NCBI GenBank assembly: GCA_012837335.1
Contig: DURM01000032.1
Span: 1-64,000, forward strand
Source: Bacillota bacterium
GTDB lineage: Bacteria > Bacillota > Limnochordia > Darwinibacteriales > DTU012
Direction of reading: 5' to 3'
Length of the DNA stretch: 64,000 bases
Positions within the stretch are counted from its first letter, which is position 1, and each line of letters opens with the position of its first letter. The translations under genes and the position numbers were made by a program. Positions 27,169 through 38,536 of the stretch are shown in pieces. The notes beneath the pieces were generated by a model. The model worked only from the letters and a program-made list of their open reading frames with translations. It was not told where the DNA came from and did no database searches.

Positions 27169-29704
27169 CAAGAAAGCCCCTTTCCAAACAATGCTGTAAG
27201 TATGCTGATATCTGTTCCCGTCTAGTTTTACCTCTATTATACAAAACGGAAGTACATAAGTCTAGTTTCTGTGCGGGTTTTGGCATGATTTTCACGCCTT
27301 GGTCATTTTTCCTGATCAGGTCCAATTCAGCAAATACATCAACAATAAACTCCATGCCTTCGTCTAAATTTAAAACTGCTGCAATTCTGCTTAGATCAGC
27401 GTGAGTCAACTGCTCTTTACCGACTCTCATCATCTGCACATAAAACCCGGCCAGTAAGTCCCGGTCGGGAAAGAGCTGTTTAATCTTACCCTGCATCCAG
27501 CTGCACTCTTTCCGTCCGTATATGACAAGCAGATCTCCTCCTGGAATAAGCTTGCCAACTAAGCTTACCAAAAACTCCGGCACGGCCGGTGGATCGTATA
27601 AAACAATCTGATCCCACTGCCAGTCTGGATTCCAGATTCCGGTCGATACCACCCAGGTAATATTATTAGTCTCGATCAAGACATGCAGTTCTTCTCGTTC
27701 ACTTGCGGAGAGATACTCATGCTCAAACCCGATAAAATTGGCTCCATTGGGAACCGCAATCCTCAGTTCACGGCACAAGTTCATAACCTGCAATGGGCTT
27801 GCGGCGTAAATCAATGCTCGCTTATGGGGATCGAGATAGGTTTTTAGTTCATTGACTTTATCCCAGACATTGCGGCTGTCAATAATATTATAAGCTGCGT
27901 TCCCGCTGCTGTGCTGCGGAAAAGATTCCTCCAGTTGAGATATGCGCTCGTAGGTGTTTGGCAGTTCCCAGGGATAGCGGTTGAGCATCCAATCCTCAAT
28001 ATAAGTATCAATCCCTTTATCAACCTGGAAATCCCTGAGCAGCAGCTCAATTTTCGATGGATCCCGATATGCCGGCTGCGGAACCACAGCAAAATCAATG
28101 TTTTCCCGATAGCTGTCGACGCTTTGAATCGCGTGATACATGCCAAATCCCACCGCTTCCATTACCGCACCTTCATGATCCTGGATGATGCAGCGCAGAT
28201 GTTCCTGATCCATTCCCATGGGTTTGGTGCTCAGCACAGAACCGGAAATCTGGAGCACAGGCGTGGGATTTCCCATTCCAAAAGGTTCCATCAGTTCAAA
28301 CTCGTGAAGAAGCTGCTGATTGATATCTTTAATATTCAGCTTATAATCGATCCGGACTTTGGGAATAAAATCTTCTGGTTTAAGCGAGCTGCGGACAATG
28401 TCGTTTAATCGTTCCCTCAGCTCCGGAATACGCTGCGCTTGAACCGTTAAGCCAGCTGCCATTTCATGGCCTCCAAACTGCTCCAGCAGATCATCGGTCT
28501 GACGCAAGCCTTCGTAGAGATTGAATCCGGAAATGCTGCGGGCAGAGCCTTTTCCAACTCCATCCGACAAGGAAATAATCACTGTCGGTCGATAGTACCG
28601 GTCAACAACTCGGGAAGCAACGATACCGATTACACCCGGATGCCAGTCCTCACAGGCTGCAACAATTGCAGCATCTTCACCCCAATTATTCGCTTCAATC
28701 ATCGCAACAGCTTGTTCAAAGATCTCAGCTTCCGTCTGCTGTCTGATGCGATTTTCCTGATCCAATGTTTCCGCTAATCTTTGGGCTTTAAAGCGCTCTC
28801 TGCTCAGCAGCAGTTCTACTCCCCGAGCTGACTCTCCCATTCTGCCTACCGCGTTTAACCGCGGTCCAAGCTTAAAACCTAAATCAGAGGCCTTATAGGG
28901 AGGTTTCAGACCGCAGATGCGGATCAAGGTTTCTAACCCTAGGCTGACAGTATTTTCCATCTGTTTCAGACCGAATTTGACAAACACACGGTTCTCATCA
29001 ACAAGCGGCACCAGGTCTGAGACTGTCCCCAATGCCACCAAATCAAGCCACTGACTGAAATCACGACCATAGTGTATGCCTAAAGCCTGTACCAGCTTAT
29101 AAGCCACTCCCACACCTGCCAGTTCTGAAAAAGGATACTGGCTGTCTCTGCGCTTCGGATTGATTACTGCAGCTGCGTCAGGCAGCTCATCCTTTGGCTC
29201 ATGGTGATCAGTTATAATTAGATCTAAACCTAAACCTTTAGCAAACTCCGCTTCTTTACAGGCGGTAATACCGCAGTCAACAGTGATTACCAGCGAACTT
29301 GTTTCACTGATTTCCTCAAGAGCCTCCTGGTGCAGTCCATACCCTTCGTCCATCCGGTGCGGTATATAGTACTGGATTAAGTCGGGATCTGATGCTATAC
29401 TGCGGAGCACTTCCATCAGCAGTACGACGGATGTCTGCCCATCCACATCATAATCACCGTAGATGGTAATTATCTCCTGATCAGCAAGCGCTCTGCCAAT
29501 CCTTGCAACAGCCTTGTCCATGTCCGGCAGCAGCAGCGGTTCATGCAGCTGGCTGAAGTCCGGGTATAAAAAATGTCTGGCTTGTTCCGCAGAGTTAATC
29601 CCGCGATCAGCAAGAATTTTTGCAGTTACTTCCGAAATATTTAGTTCTCGGCTGAGGTGTGCATAGCGTTTTTCAGCCGGTTGGATTAACCATCGTTTTT
29701 CCAA
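27152..29704 (-). CDS. recJ: Single-strand-specific 5'-3' exonuclease RecJ
   Basis: An 850-residue DHH-family nuclease in recombination and mismatch repair. Catalytic motifs are [11 protein letters not shown] (near residue 80), TVDCGIT, ITDHHEP and the DHHA1 loop [10 protein letters not shown]. An OB-fold follows. The C-terminal region of about 280 residues, longer than in E. coli, has a helicase-remnant look, as in other Bacillota. The start is a TTG with GGGGGA seven bases upstream. It is divergent from hpt and heads the recJ-apt-relA-hydrolase-hemZ unit. Confidence 0.95.
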   Translation of the reverse strand: MEKRWLIQPAEKRYAHLSRELNISEVTAKILADRGINSAEQARHFLYPDFSQLHEPLLLPDMDKAVARIGRALADQEIITIYGDYDVDGQTSVVLLMEVLRSIASDPDLIQYYIPHRMDEGYGLHQEALEEISETSSLVITVDCGITACKEAEFAKGLGLDLIITDHHEPKDELPDAAAVINPKRRDSQYPFSELAGVGVAYKLVQALGIHYGRDFSQWLDLVALGTVSDLVPLVDENRVFVKFGLKQMENTVSLGLETLIRICGLKPPYKASDLGFKLGPRLNAVGRMGESARGVELLLSRERFKAQRLAETLDQENRIRQQTEAEIFEQAVAMIEANNWGEDAAIVAACEDWHPGVIGIVASRVVDRYYRPTVIISLSDGVGKGSARSISGFNLYEGLRQTDDLLEQFGGHEMAAGLTVQAQRIPELRERLNDIVRSSLKPEDFIPKVRIDYKLNIKDINQQLLHEFELMEPFGMGNPTPVLQISGSVLSTKPMGMDQEHLRCIIQDHEGAVMEAVGFGMYHAIQSVDSYRENIDFAVVPQPAYRDPSKIELLLRDFQVDKGIDTYIEDWMLNRYPWELPNTYERISQLEESFPQHSSGNAAYNIIDSRNVWDKVNELKTYLDPHKRALIYAASPLQVMNLCRELRIAVPNGANFIGFEHEYLSASEREELHVLIETNNITWVVSTGIWNPDWQWDQIVLYDPPAVPEFLVSLVGKLIPGGDLLVIYGRKECSWMQGKIKQLFPDRDLLAGFYVQMMRVGKEQLTHADLSRIAAVLNLDEGMEFIVDVFAELDLIRKNDQGVKIMPKPAQKLDLCTSVLYNRGKTRREQISAYLQHCLERGFLDELKG

Positions 29705-29769
29705 GACAATGTCCCCCTAACCCGAACATTTTCGATTTTTTCCTAGGAATTCCTGCAAGGCAAACTTGC

Positions 29770-29798
29770 TTGATTTTATCGATTCATAATAGTATTAT
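29770..29798 (+). promoter_or_regulatory. Sigma-A promoter of hpt
   Basis: TTGATT (29770-29775), a 17-base spacer and TATTAT (29793-29798). The expected start near 29805 leaves a leader of about 25 bases. Confidence 0.55.
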
Positions 29799-29829
29799 TA
29801 AGGAAAGCGTATTGAAAGGGGTTTTTTCG

Positions 29830-30366
29830 ATGGACATTGTCGAACGTGTCCTTATCACCGAAGAAGAGATTCAAAACCGCATCAAAGAACTTGCGGCACA
29901 AATCAACAAAGACTACGAGGGAAAAGAGGTGCTCCTGCTCTGCATCCTTAAAGGTGGGATGATGTTTCTCGCAGATTTATCAAAGCATTTGACCATTCCT
30001 GTGGCCATGGATTTTATCGGTATCTCCAGCTACGGCAATGCCACCCAATCTTCCGGTGTGGTTCGCATCACCAAAGATCTCGAAGAAAGTATTGAAGGCA
30101 AACATGTGCTGATTATCGAGGATATTATCGACTCAGGTTTGACTCTCAGCTACTTGATCAACAATTTGGCGATCAGAAAACCAGCCAGCATTAAAATCTG
30201 CACTCTTTTGGACAAGCAGATCAACAGAGAAGTAGATATCCCGGTTGATTACGTCGGCTTTACCGTACCGAACGAATTTTTGGTCGGATACGGATTGGAT
30301 TACCAGGAGTTTTACCGCAACATACCTTATGTCTTCGTGCTTAAGCCCAAGTACTACACCGAGTAG
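29830..30366 (+). CDS. hpt: Hypoxanthine phosphoribosyltransferase
   Basis: A 178-residue purine salvage enzyme with the PRPP-binding motif VLIIEDIIDSGLTLSYL, the LLCILKGGMMFLADL segment and a C-terminal KPKYY end. The true start is the ATG at 29830, seven bases after AAAGGGG. The frame is open back to 29659, but that part has no ribosome binding site and lies opposite recJ. In Bacillus hpt usually lies beside tilS and ftsH; here it stands alone between divergent recJ and convergent ubiB. Confidence 0.95.
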   Translation: MDIVERVLITEEEIQNRIKELAAQINKDYEGKEVLLLCILKGGMMFLADLSKHLTIPVAMDFIGISSYGNATQSSGVVRITKDLEESIEGKHVLIIEDIIDSGLTLSYLINNLAIRKPASIKICTLLDKQINREVDIPVDYVGFTVPNEFLVGYGLDYQEFYRNIPYVFVLKPKYYTE

Positions 30367-30370
30367 TGTC

Positions 30371-32044
30371 TTAATAGCGACCTGAGCGTAGTATGGAGAT
30401 CAGCAGCCAGATTCCGATCATCCCTGCCAGCAGGAAACCCAACAAGCCGATAAGGGGTAGATTGAGAATTCTCGGTCCCCGGTCTGTTGTTAACACAAAT
30501 GATGAGCCCACGATCAGGGCGCCAATAATCATACCCGCGGTCAGCCGATTGGAGACTATGTCCAAGCGGTTAATCAGACGCTCTAATCCTCTATGTTGGA
30601 AATTTATCTCTAAGTCACCGCGATTGATTGTGTTGAGCGCAGATTCAAGCTCAATCGGCAGTTTGGCTGCTGTTTTCACCCACTCCTTCGCCGCATCGGT
30701 TCCTACTTTTGCGAGTCTACCGACAGTATAATGCTCTTTTGCCCACGCCCTCGCAAAAGGCTCCATCGCTTCAATTACATTAAAATCAGGAACCAATCTG
30801 GTGCCTATCCCTTCTACAGTTACCAGCGCTTTAAGGAGCAGAGTTAAATCGATCGGCATTTTCAGTGGATGCGACCTGATAAACCAGAGCAGATCTTCGG
30901 CGATACGGCTGAAATTCAGCTCCTTCAAGGTTTTATCATAATAATCGTCGATCAATTCACTCAAATCGAGATACATATCTCGTGATGGCTGTTCGGTGAG
31001 AGCGCCTAAAGCCTCGAACACCTTCAAAATCTCTTCGATGTCGCGCTTGGTAATGGCAACAACCAATTTAGCCAGCTGTTCCATTGTCTGGGGATCAATC
31101 CGCCCGATGATCCCAAAATCAAGAAATACCAGCGAGCCTCCCTCGGTTACGAGTAAATTACCCGGGTGAGGATCACCATGAAAAATTCCAAATTCAAAGA
31201 TCTGCTGAACCAGAGCCTGTACCGCAATATCGGCTATTCGAGCAGTATCTATGCTGCTGTTATCACGAGATGGCAGTTCTCGCAGGGTAATCCCCTCAAT
31301 ATAATTCATGGTCAGCACACGATCCGTGGTATAATCCCAAAAAACGGTCGGAATGACTACATTCGGATTTCCGCTGAATTTAAGATTAAACCGATCAATA
31401 TTCCTTCCTTCTCTGGTATAATCCAGTTCCCGCCGAATCATTTTAGCAAAATAATCCACCAGCTCAAATACATCAATAAACTGATCATCAACCCGATCTG
31501 CAAAAGTGTGAGCCAATCGATAAATGATCTCTAAATCGGTGGCAATAATTGACTCAACCCCGGGACGCCTCACTTTAACGACAACTTCGGTACCATCTAA
31601 AAGGCGTGCCCGATGTACTTGTCCAATCGAAGCTGCGGCCAGCGGCTGGGTTGAAAAGCTGCTGAACAGTTCCTCGATAGGCTGCCCCAGTGCCTGTTCA
31701 ACCTGCTCTTTAATCTGCTCAAAGCGCACCGGTGCCACATTATCCTGCAGTTTTTCAAGTTCTTTGAGGATATCCGGAGGCACGATGTCAGGACGGGTGC
31801 TCATTAACTGTCCAAATTTAATGAATGTAGGACCTAACTGTTCCAACACCAACCGCAGCCGCGCACCAATCGACACATCTTCTTTGCTTTTATCCTTGGC
31901 TGCCTTTAGTCGTCTAAATCGAGGTCTCAGCGCAGCTATCCCACTCTGCTGGATCAGATAACCAAAGCCATGGCGCAGAAGCACCTCCCCGATCTGGCGG
32001 TATCTTTTTAAATGTCGATAGCGCCGGTTTAATGCTAAAGGCAT
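30371..32044 (-). CDS. ABC1/UbiB/AarF family atypical kinase
   Basis: A 557-residue membrane-bound protein kinase-like protein. It has the KxGQ motif in FIKFGQLMSTRPD, the alanine-rich nucleotide loop LAAASIGQVHRA, a lysine in VVKVRRPG, the catalytic HGDPHPGN and the metal motif FLDFGIIG. Two transmembrane helices close the C terminus (about 505-553). UbiB proteins support isoprenoid quinone synthesis or lipid handling. GAGGTGA precedes the ATG. It is preceded by a phasin-like gene, 20 bases away, in the same unit. Confidence 0.93.
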   Translation of the reverse strand: MPLALNRRYRHLKRYRQIGEVLLRHGFGYLIQQSGIAALRPRFRRLKAAKDKSKEDVSIGARLRLVLEQLGPTFIKFGQLMSTRPDIVPPDILKELEKLQDNVAPVRFEQIKEQVEQALGQPIEELFSSFSTQPLAAASIGQVHRARLLDGTEVVVKVRRPGVESIIATDLEIIYRLAHTFADRVDDQFIDVFELVDYFAKMIRRELDYTREGRNIDRFNLKFSGNPNVVIPTVFWDYTTDRVLTMNYIEGITLRELPSRDNSSIDTARIADIAVQALVQQIFEFGIFHGDPHPGNLLVTEGGSLVFLDFGIIGRIDPQTMEQLAKLVVAITKRDIEEILKVFEALGALTEQPSRDMYLDLSELIDDYYDKTLKELNFSRIAEDLLWFIRSHPLKMPIDLTLLLKALVTVEGIGTRLVPDFNVIEAMEPFARAWAKEHYTVGRLAKVGTDAAKEWVKTAAKLPIELESALNTINRGDLEINFQHRGLERLINRLDIVSNRLTAGMIIGALIVGSSFVLTTDRGPRILNLPLIGLLGFLLAGMIGIWLLISILRSGRY

Positions 32045-32064
32045 ATTGTCACCTCTTCCTCTCC

Positions 32065-32385
32065 CTATTCTTCTTGCTGCTGCTCAAGGTTCAGGATCCG
32101 CTGTTCCAGCTCATCTACTCTCTGCTGCAGTTCCTGATACTGCTTTTTAGAAACTAACACCGATGTGTCAAGAATTTTCTTCACTTCCTCCTCTATCCGC
32201 TGCTTAAGTGCTGTCCGATCTGTATCCAACCTTTCCAGCCAAGTTGCCAACAGCTGCTCTCCCTCTTCTTTGCTCAAATGCCCATTATTGACCCAGTCTG
32301 CGATAAATTCTTTCGCTTTGTCCTTAGTGAAAATAGCTGCCCCTATGCCGGATGCAATCAGACTTTTAGTTAAGTCATACAGCAT
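32065..32385 (-). CDS. Phasin-like small coiled-coil protein
   Basis: 106 residues: a short amphipathic N-terminal half (LTKSLIASGIGAAIFTKDKAKEFIADWVNNG) and a long C-terminal coiled coil (about 48-106, ending VDELEQRILNLEQQQEE). It resembles PHA-granule regulator/phasin-like proteins (PhaF/PhaI type). AAAGGAGG lies six to seven bases before the ATG. It precedes ubiB with a 20-base gap. No PHA synthase is near, so a role as a coiled-coil partner or membrane-surface protein is as likely as granule binding. Confidence 0.8.
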   Translation of the reverse strand: MLYDLTKSLIASGIGAAIFTKDKAKEFIADWVNNGHLSKEEGEQLLATWLERLDTDRTALKQRIEEEVKKILDTSVLVSKKQYQELQQRVDELEQRILNLEQQQEE

Positions 32386-32413
32386 GCCTCATTCCTCCTT
32401 TGCCTGTATTATA

Positions 32414-32452
32414 GACAAAACTCCGAAGGATTTGCATAATCCTTCAGAGTTT
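32414..32452 (-). terminator. Intrinsic terminator after the secreted orphan gene, with an adjoining -10 box
   Basis: A 15-base-pair stem (AAACTCTGAAGGATT with AATCCTTCGGAGTTT, one G-U pair) with a five-base loop, followed by TTTT-G. Directly after it, at 32413-32408, lies a perfect TATAAT that could serve the phasin-ubiB unit. Its -35 would fall in the stem (TGCAAA), so the promoter is weak evidence only. Confidence 0.85.
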
Positions 32453-32459
32453 CTCCATC

Positions 32460-33002
32460 CTAGTCCCACTCAAAATCATTAACTGCTCTGATCCAGTGGT
32501 GCTCAACTTTACCTTGATATTTATTATTCGGAAGATACATAGCTAAATAGACAACATTGCCATCTTTACTGAAGTAAACAGAGCGCAGCATTGATTTATT
32601 TCCATCCGGTCCGCTGCCTTCAACAGCATAAAAGTAAGTCGGCAGACCATTCGAAGTGGTGATCTCGCGATTAGCAAAAACACGCTCGTCTTGAAGGAAC
32701 GGACTCCAGCGTTTAGCAACAAAATTGATCACATCATCTCTGCTGCTGTTCGGAATCACACCAACTTCCATTACAACCGAGCCATTATCCCAGGAAATTT
32801 CCAAAAAATCATATCCGAAGACTTTTTTGCTCACATAAACATCTGCCGCGCTGGGAACAACTGCATAAAACCCGGGGTTGTCCACATGATACCACCAATA
32901 CTCCTTATTGTCATGCAGATAAAACTCGCCAGCGGCAGCACTTTGACAGGTTAAGATAAGAATAATAAAAGATAGGATGAAGACCGTTTTCCTACTCCGC
33001 AT
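32460..33002 (-). CDS. Secreted protein of unknown function
   Basis: 180 residues. A clear signal peptide (MRSRKTVFILSFIILILTCQSAAAG, cleavage likely after AAA) is followed by about 155 residues rich in aromatic residues and predicted strand (EYWWYHVDNPGFYAVVPSAADVYV ... VVYLAMYLPNN ... HHWIRAVNDFEWD). I do not recognise a family. The ATG at 33002 is preferred, since GGAGGG lies eight bases upstream; the longer frame to 33041 runs back through the yajC terminator. Bounded by terminators on both sides, it is a single-gene unit. The only cysteine is in the signal peptide (TCQSAAAG), which is not a good lipobox. Confidence 0.75.
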   Translation of the reverse strand: MRSRKTVFILSFIILILTCQSAAAGEFYLHDNKEYWWYHVDNPGFYAVVPSAADVYVSKKVFGYDFLEISWDNGSVVMEVGVIPNSSRDDVINFVAKRWSPFLQDERVFANREITTSNGLPTYFYAVEGSGPDGNKSMLRSVYFSKDGNVVYLAMYLPNNKYQGKVEHHWIRAVNDFEWD

Positions 33003-33024
33003 TTCCAATACCCTCCTAATATAA

Positions 33025-33049
33025 TGAAAAAACCACCCCAAGGTGGTTT
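33025..33049 (-). terminator. Intrinsic terminator of the sigI-rsgI-queA-tgt-yajC unit
   Basis: An eight-base-pair stem, AAACCACC with GGTGGTTT, with a TTGG loop and a U run, seven bases after the yajC stop. Confidence 0.85.
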
Positions 33050-33056
33050 ATTCTGT

Positions 33057-33344
33057 CTAGTTCTTCACCGAACCTACACCCGACTTGCTGATAACAATTT
33101 CTGTTTTGTCAGCAACTCGAATTGTTACGGTATCCTCCGACAGCTTGGTTATTTCACCGTGAATGCCGCCAATTGTTATGATTCGATCACCCTTCTTCAA
33201 TGCATCCAGCATTGCCTGGCGTTCTTTTTGTTGGGCCTGCTGTGGACGAATCATAAAGAAGTAGACAACAACCAGCATGATGACAAACGGCATCAATAAC
33301 CCTAATAAACCACCTGCTCCAGGTGTCTGAGCTTCAAGGAACAT
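33057..33344 (-). CDS. yajC: Preprotein translocase accessory subunit YajC
   Basis: A 95-residue protein with one transmembrane helix (about 13-32, LLGLLMPFVIMLVVVYFFMI) followed by the conserved RPQQ..Q..R motif and a small cytoplasmic domain (KKGDRIITIGGIHGEITKL). In E. coli it associates with SecDF. No secDF follows here, but the queA-tgt-yajC order is the usual one. GGAGGTG lies seven bases before the ATG. Confidence 0.95.
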   Translation of the reverse strand: MFLEAQTPGAGGLLGLLMPFVIMLVVVYFFMIRPQQAQQKERQAMLDALKKGDRIITIGGIHGEITKLSEDTVTIRVADKTEIVISKSGVGSVKN

Positions 33345-33384
33345 GGACTCACCTCCGTACTATATTTTTCTCCCTCGCATAGGT

Positions 33385-35531
<2,147 letters not shown>

Positions 35532-35534
35532 TAT

Positions 35535-36362
35535 CTACTCCTTGCTGGTACGTATAAATTGGCTTGACGGGAAAACTGGTCTGGTAATCTCAAACTCAAA
35601 GTAATGATGGTCACCATTGCGCTCAATTGTTGCTGTGACCTGCGCAGTACTTGCTCCAGATGTTTCTGATTCAGGAAGACTGGCGCTGTCTAAATCAACA
35701 TATACGGCAATGTACTTTGCTGGAGTCAATCCGGTTTCCCGAACTTTTTCCCTTGCCTCGGCAGGAACCCTCCACATCTGAACGCGGTAAGCGCCCGCCA
35801 GGGTTTCCTTGATCACACTCTCAATCTCCTGCTCATCTTCTGCTGCGCTGTTGGATTCGACGAGACTAACCTGCTCATAGTTCTCTACTCCATTTTGAGC
35901 AATTGTAATTACAATCTCATTTTCTCCCGGCTTAAGGTAACCTTCTGATTCTGCCTGTGTTTCGATTGCTTCTACTGCTTGTTTGAATGTGGTTCCAACC
36001 AGGTTTATTTTGCCAACCAAGTCTCTGCCTTCCTCATTCAAACCTTCAGCATGCACAACCCGCTGCCCTCTGTTGATGGCTAGCTCAATACTGGGATTAA
36101 TATCCAGCGTCACAAAAAACTCGGGAGTAGTTCCCCCGGGAATGCTGGTAATCTGTCCCGCTGAACCTACTAATGCCAGCAACAAAACTGCAGCAATAGT
36201 CCATTTAAGATAAAAAGGAGGTCTTTTGATAGTATACTGGATTTCTTGTCCCACGCACACTGGCTTGCTGAAAGGTACGCGCAGAAATTCCCCCCGGGAA
36301 GTCATGACGATGACATGGTCGCTGCCTGCCACCTCAACGACAATCCCTTTCCCCTGTTTCAT
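35535..36362 (-). CDS. rsgI: RsgI-like anti-sigma factor
   Basis: 275 residues. A cytoplasmic RsgI-N domain (about 1-50) binds SigI, followed by a transmembrane helix (about 53-71, LKWTIAAVLLLALVGSAG). The extracellular part begins EFFVTLDINPSIELAINRGQRVV, the hallmark of the RsgI middle domain. Unlike clostridial RsgI proteins with carbohydrate-binding modules, this one stops after about 200 outer residues. The ATG at 36362 is chosen, since GGGGAGG precedes it. It overlaps neither sigI nor queA and lies 14 bases from sigI. Confidence 0.88.
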   Translation of the reverse strand: MKQGKGIVVEVAGSDHVIVMTSRGEFLRVPFSKPVCVGQEIQYTIKRPPFYLKWTIAAVLLLALVGSAGQITSIPGGTTPEFFVTLDINPSIELAINRGQRVVHAEGLNEEGRDLVGKINLVGTTFKQAVEAIETQAESEGYLKPGENEIVITIAQNGVENYEQVSLVESNSAAEDEQEIESVIKETLAGAYRVQMWRVPAEAREKVRETGLTPAKYIAVYVDLDSASLPESETSGASTAQVTATIERNGDHHYFEFEITRPVFPSSQFIRTSKE

Positions 36363-36376
36363 GCTTACCTCCCCTT

Positions 36377-37120
36377 TCAAACAGAACGCTTAAGGTATTC
36401 CTGCAGATAGTGGAATTCTCCGACTAAGATCAATGTAAGCGTTATTATGTATTTTCGCTGCCGCTCTAGTGTTTTACGACTGACTTTAACTACTTTTTCC
36501 AGTTCTTTCAGCGGCAGGGCTTTTCTCTGGGTAAGAAATTTTAATAATTCCGGATCATTTGCTAAAATGCGGGCAACCTCCAGAGCTCGATCCCGAGCAT
36601 CCTGATGTTTGGGAGAAATTTTCACTAACTCAGAAAATCTCACCCCATACTCGCTGAGCAGCTGATTCAGTCGGAAAATTTCCTCTCGCCTTTCCTCTGT
36701 TTCCTGCTGGACCTGGATTACCCCATAAGCTTCCTTCAGTTCGATCTTCCGGATAATATTATCATCGGTATCCTCGGTTTCCAGCGCTGACAGGGGAATC
36801 TCCTCTCTGCTTCTGGCTTTGCGGCGGAAAAAATCGACCATTCGTCTTTTAATAACTATCTCCGCAAAACTGAGAAATGAAGCTCCCGCTTTAGGATTGT
36901 AGGCGTTAATCGCCTCATCAAAAGCGGACATTGCGATGCTTGCTTCGTCATCCCGACCCAGCACTAGATATTTTTTGGCAACCTGAGAAGCTGCTCTTAA
37001 ATAAAAGGGACGGTATTCTTTTATCAGCTGTTCTCTAATAAGTTTATCTCCATTTTGAGCTTTGATTACTAAGCAACTTAATTCTTCATGTTGATGATCA
37101 TGAGCCGACTTCGCTGCCAT
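36377..37120 (-). CDS. sigI: RNA polymerase sigma factor SigI
   Basis: A 247-residue sigma-70-like factor. A region-2 segment (EYRPFYLRAASQVAKKYLVLGRDDEASIAMSAFDEAINAYNP ... FLSFAEIVIKRRMVDFFRRK) is followed by the SigI-specific C-terminal domain with a helix-turn-helix (LKELEKVVKVSRKTLERQRKYI). It controls heat or envelope/polysaccharide responses in relatives. GGGGAGGAG lies seven bases before the ATG. It pairs with the downstream membrane anti-sigma factor RsgI. Confidence 0.92.
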   Translation of the reverse strand: MAAKSAHDHQHEELSCLVIKAQNGDKLIREQLIKEYRPFYLRAASQVAKKYLVLGRDDEASIAMSAFDEAINAYNPKAGASFLSFAEIVIKRRMVDFFRRKARSREEIPLSALETEDTDDNIIRKIELKEAYGVIQVQQETEERREEIFRLNQLLSEYGVRFSELVKISPKHQDARDRALEVARILANDPELLKFLTQRKALPLKELEKVVKVSRKTLERQRKYIITLTLILVGEFHYLQEYLKRSV

Positions 37121-37147
37121 TGACTCTCCTCCCCTTCATACAGAATG

Positions 37148-37174
37148 TTCGCAGCGATGATAAATTTGTTGGGT
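37148..37174 (-). promoter_or_regulatory. Possible SigI-type autoregulatory promoter of sigI-rsgI
   Basis: ACCCAA (37174-37169) and CGAA (37151-37148) are 17 bases apart, 28 bases before the sigI ATG. SigI promoters are reported with an ACCCC-like -35 and a CGAA-like -10. The same -35 lies in a TTGGGTAT/ATACCCAA hairpin around the era stop. No good sigma-A promoter is seen here. Confidence 0.35.
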
Positions 37175-37176
37175 AT

Positions 37177-38064
37177 TTATTGATACCCAAACTCAGATAA
37201 AGAACCGGATTTATTTCTCCAATCCTTCTTTACCTTAACCCAAAGGTCCAAATAAACTTGGGATCCTAACAGGGTTTCAATGTGCTCCCTAGCTCCAATA
37301 CCGATTTTCTTCAGCATCGAGCCGCGCTTGCCAATAATAATCCCTTTTTGAGAGTCCCGCTCCACATAGATTGTGGCACGAACTAGCACAAGATCTTTTT
37401 CTGGGTCGGCTTTCACCTCATCAATATCAACCGCAACTGAATGGGGAATCTCTTCTTCTGTATTGTGAAGAATCTGCTCCCTAATAAACTCAGCCATTAC
37501 AAATCGCTCCGGATGATCGGTTACCCAGTCATCGGGATAATATTTAGGACCTTCTGGAAGATAAGAAACGAGTGTTTCAACAAATTGGTTCAGTCCCGTT
37601 CTTTCCAGAGCAGATAGGACAAAAATCTCAGCAAAATCATACTTATTCTCCACCATCCGAAGGAAGTTTGCCTGTTCCTCATCACTGACTAAATCCACTT
37701 TATTGATCACCAGAAAAACTGGAGTATCAATTTTTCCCAGCTCAGCGATGATTTCTTCATCAGCCTTTCGCCAGCCGGTAACTTCAACCATGAAGCAAAT
37801 AACATCAACCTCTTCCAACGCGGCCTTGGCTGACTTTACCATGTACTCCCCTAGTTTATGTAAAGGCCGATGGATCCCCGGTGTATCTAAAAATACGATC
37901 TGCGCGTCTGAACGCGTAAGAATGGCCTGGATTGTATTGCGGGTAGTCTGCGGCTTGTCTGATACGATCGAAATCTTTTGATCCAGCAGACTGTTTAAAA
38001 GAGTGGATTTTCCCACGTTAGGACGACCGATTACCGCGGCAAATCCCGACTTAAATACTGTCAT
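37177..38064 (-). CDS. era: GTPase Era
   Basis: A 295-residue ribosome-assembly GTPase acting on the 3' end of 16S rRNA. G1 is IGRPNVGKSTLLN, G3 LDTPGIH, G4 INKVDL, G5 SALE. The C-terminal KH domain has IIIGKRGSMLKKIG. AGGAGGAGG lies six bases before the ATG. Its start overlaps the end of the acetyltransferase gene by 14 bases. Downstream of ybeY, dgkA and cdd, as in most Bacillota. Confidence 0.97.
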   Translation of the reverse strand: MTVFKSGFAAVIGRPNVGKSTLLNSLLDQKISIVSDKPQTTRNTIQAILTRSDAQIVFLDTPGIHRPLHKLGEYMVKSAKAALEEVDVICFMVEVTGWRKADEEIIAELGKIDTPVFLVINKVDLVSDEEQANFLRMVENKYDFAEIFVLSALERTGLNQFVETLVSYLPEGPKYYPDDWVTDHPERFVMAEFIREQILHNTEEEIPHSVAVDIDEVKADPEKDLVLVRATIYVERDSQKGIIIGKRGSMLKKIGIGAREHIETLLGSQVYLDLWVKVKKDWRNKSGSLSEFGYQ

Positions 38065-38536
38065 TATTAACCTCCTCCTGATCTGCTAACTGGAGTGTTA
38101 GCACCAAACGATCCTCACCTTTTCCGTACTCATTCGGCAAAAACTCAGCTTGTGTAAACCCTAGATTCCTGTAGAGATTAAGTGCAGCGATATTGTTCGG
38201 ATCGACAGTGAGGCTGACGGATTTAAAACCTTCCTGTGCCAAACAATCAAGTGACTTGGTCATTAGTTTTTTCCCAAAACCCTGGCGGCGATAAGCCCTA
38301 TTTACAACAAAGCCAAACAAATATGCGTGGCAGGGGTCGTCATAATCACGCATGTATTCGGCCACAGCCACAACTTCTTCCTGATTAAGTATCACATACA
38401 CTCGGCCGTGGCGGATAAAAGGCGGCAAAAACCAAGCATTCATCCCACCAATACCGAAGGCATCCTGCTCAATTGCTGTAATCTGAGCAATTATGACAGG
38501 ATCTGCAGCTTTTAGCTGCATAAATCTATATTCCAT
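38051..38536 (-). CDS. GNAT-family N-acetyltransferase (RimI-like)
   Basis: 161 residues with the acetyl-CoA loop RRQGFGKKLM and the RimI-like tail VDPNNIAALNLYRNLGFTQAEFLPNEYG. RimI acetylates the N terminus of ribosomal protein S18, but the assignment is by resemblance only. The ATG at 38536 has AGGTG six bases upstream and overlaps the end of cdd by 11 bases. The longer frame to 38599 would lie fully inside cdd. It is inserted between cdd and era, a pair usually adjacent. Confidence 0.85.
   Translation of the reverse strand: MEYRFMQLKAADPVIIAQITAIEQDAFGIGGMNAWFLPPFIRHGRVYVILNQEEVVAVAEYMRDYDDPCHAYLFGFVVNRAYRRQGFGKKLMTKSLDCLAQEGFKSVSLTVDPNNIAALNLYRNLGFTQAEFLPNEYGKGEDRLVLTLQLADQEEVNNDSI

Noticed and set aside
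29659-29829. Longer N terminus for hpt
   Set aside because: No Shine-Dalgarno site, the frame lies over the divergent recJ start, and the family begins at ATG 29830.
30393-31961. Several plus-strand frames opposite ubiB
   Set aside because: They are mirror frames of a clear kinase gene and lack start signals. Similar plus-strand frames opposite other genes, for example 45881-46186 and 39960-40457, were left out for the same reason.
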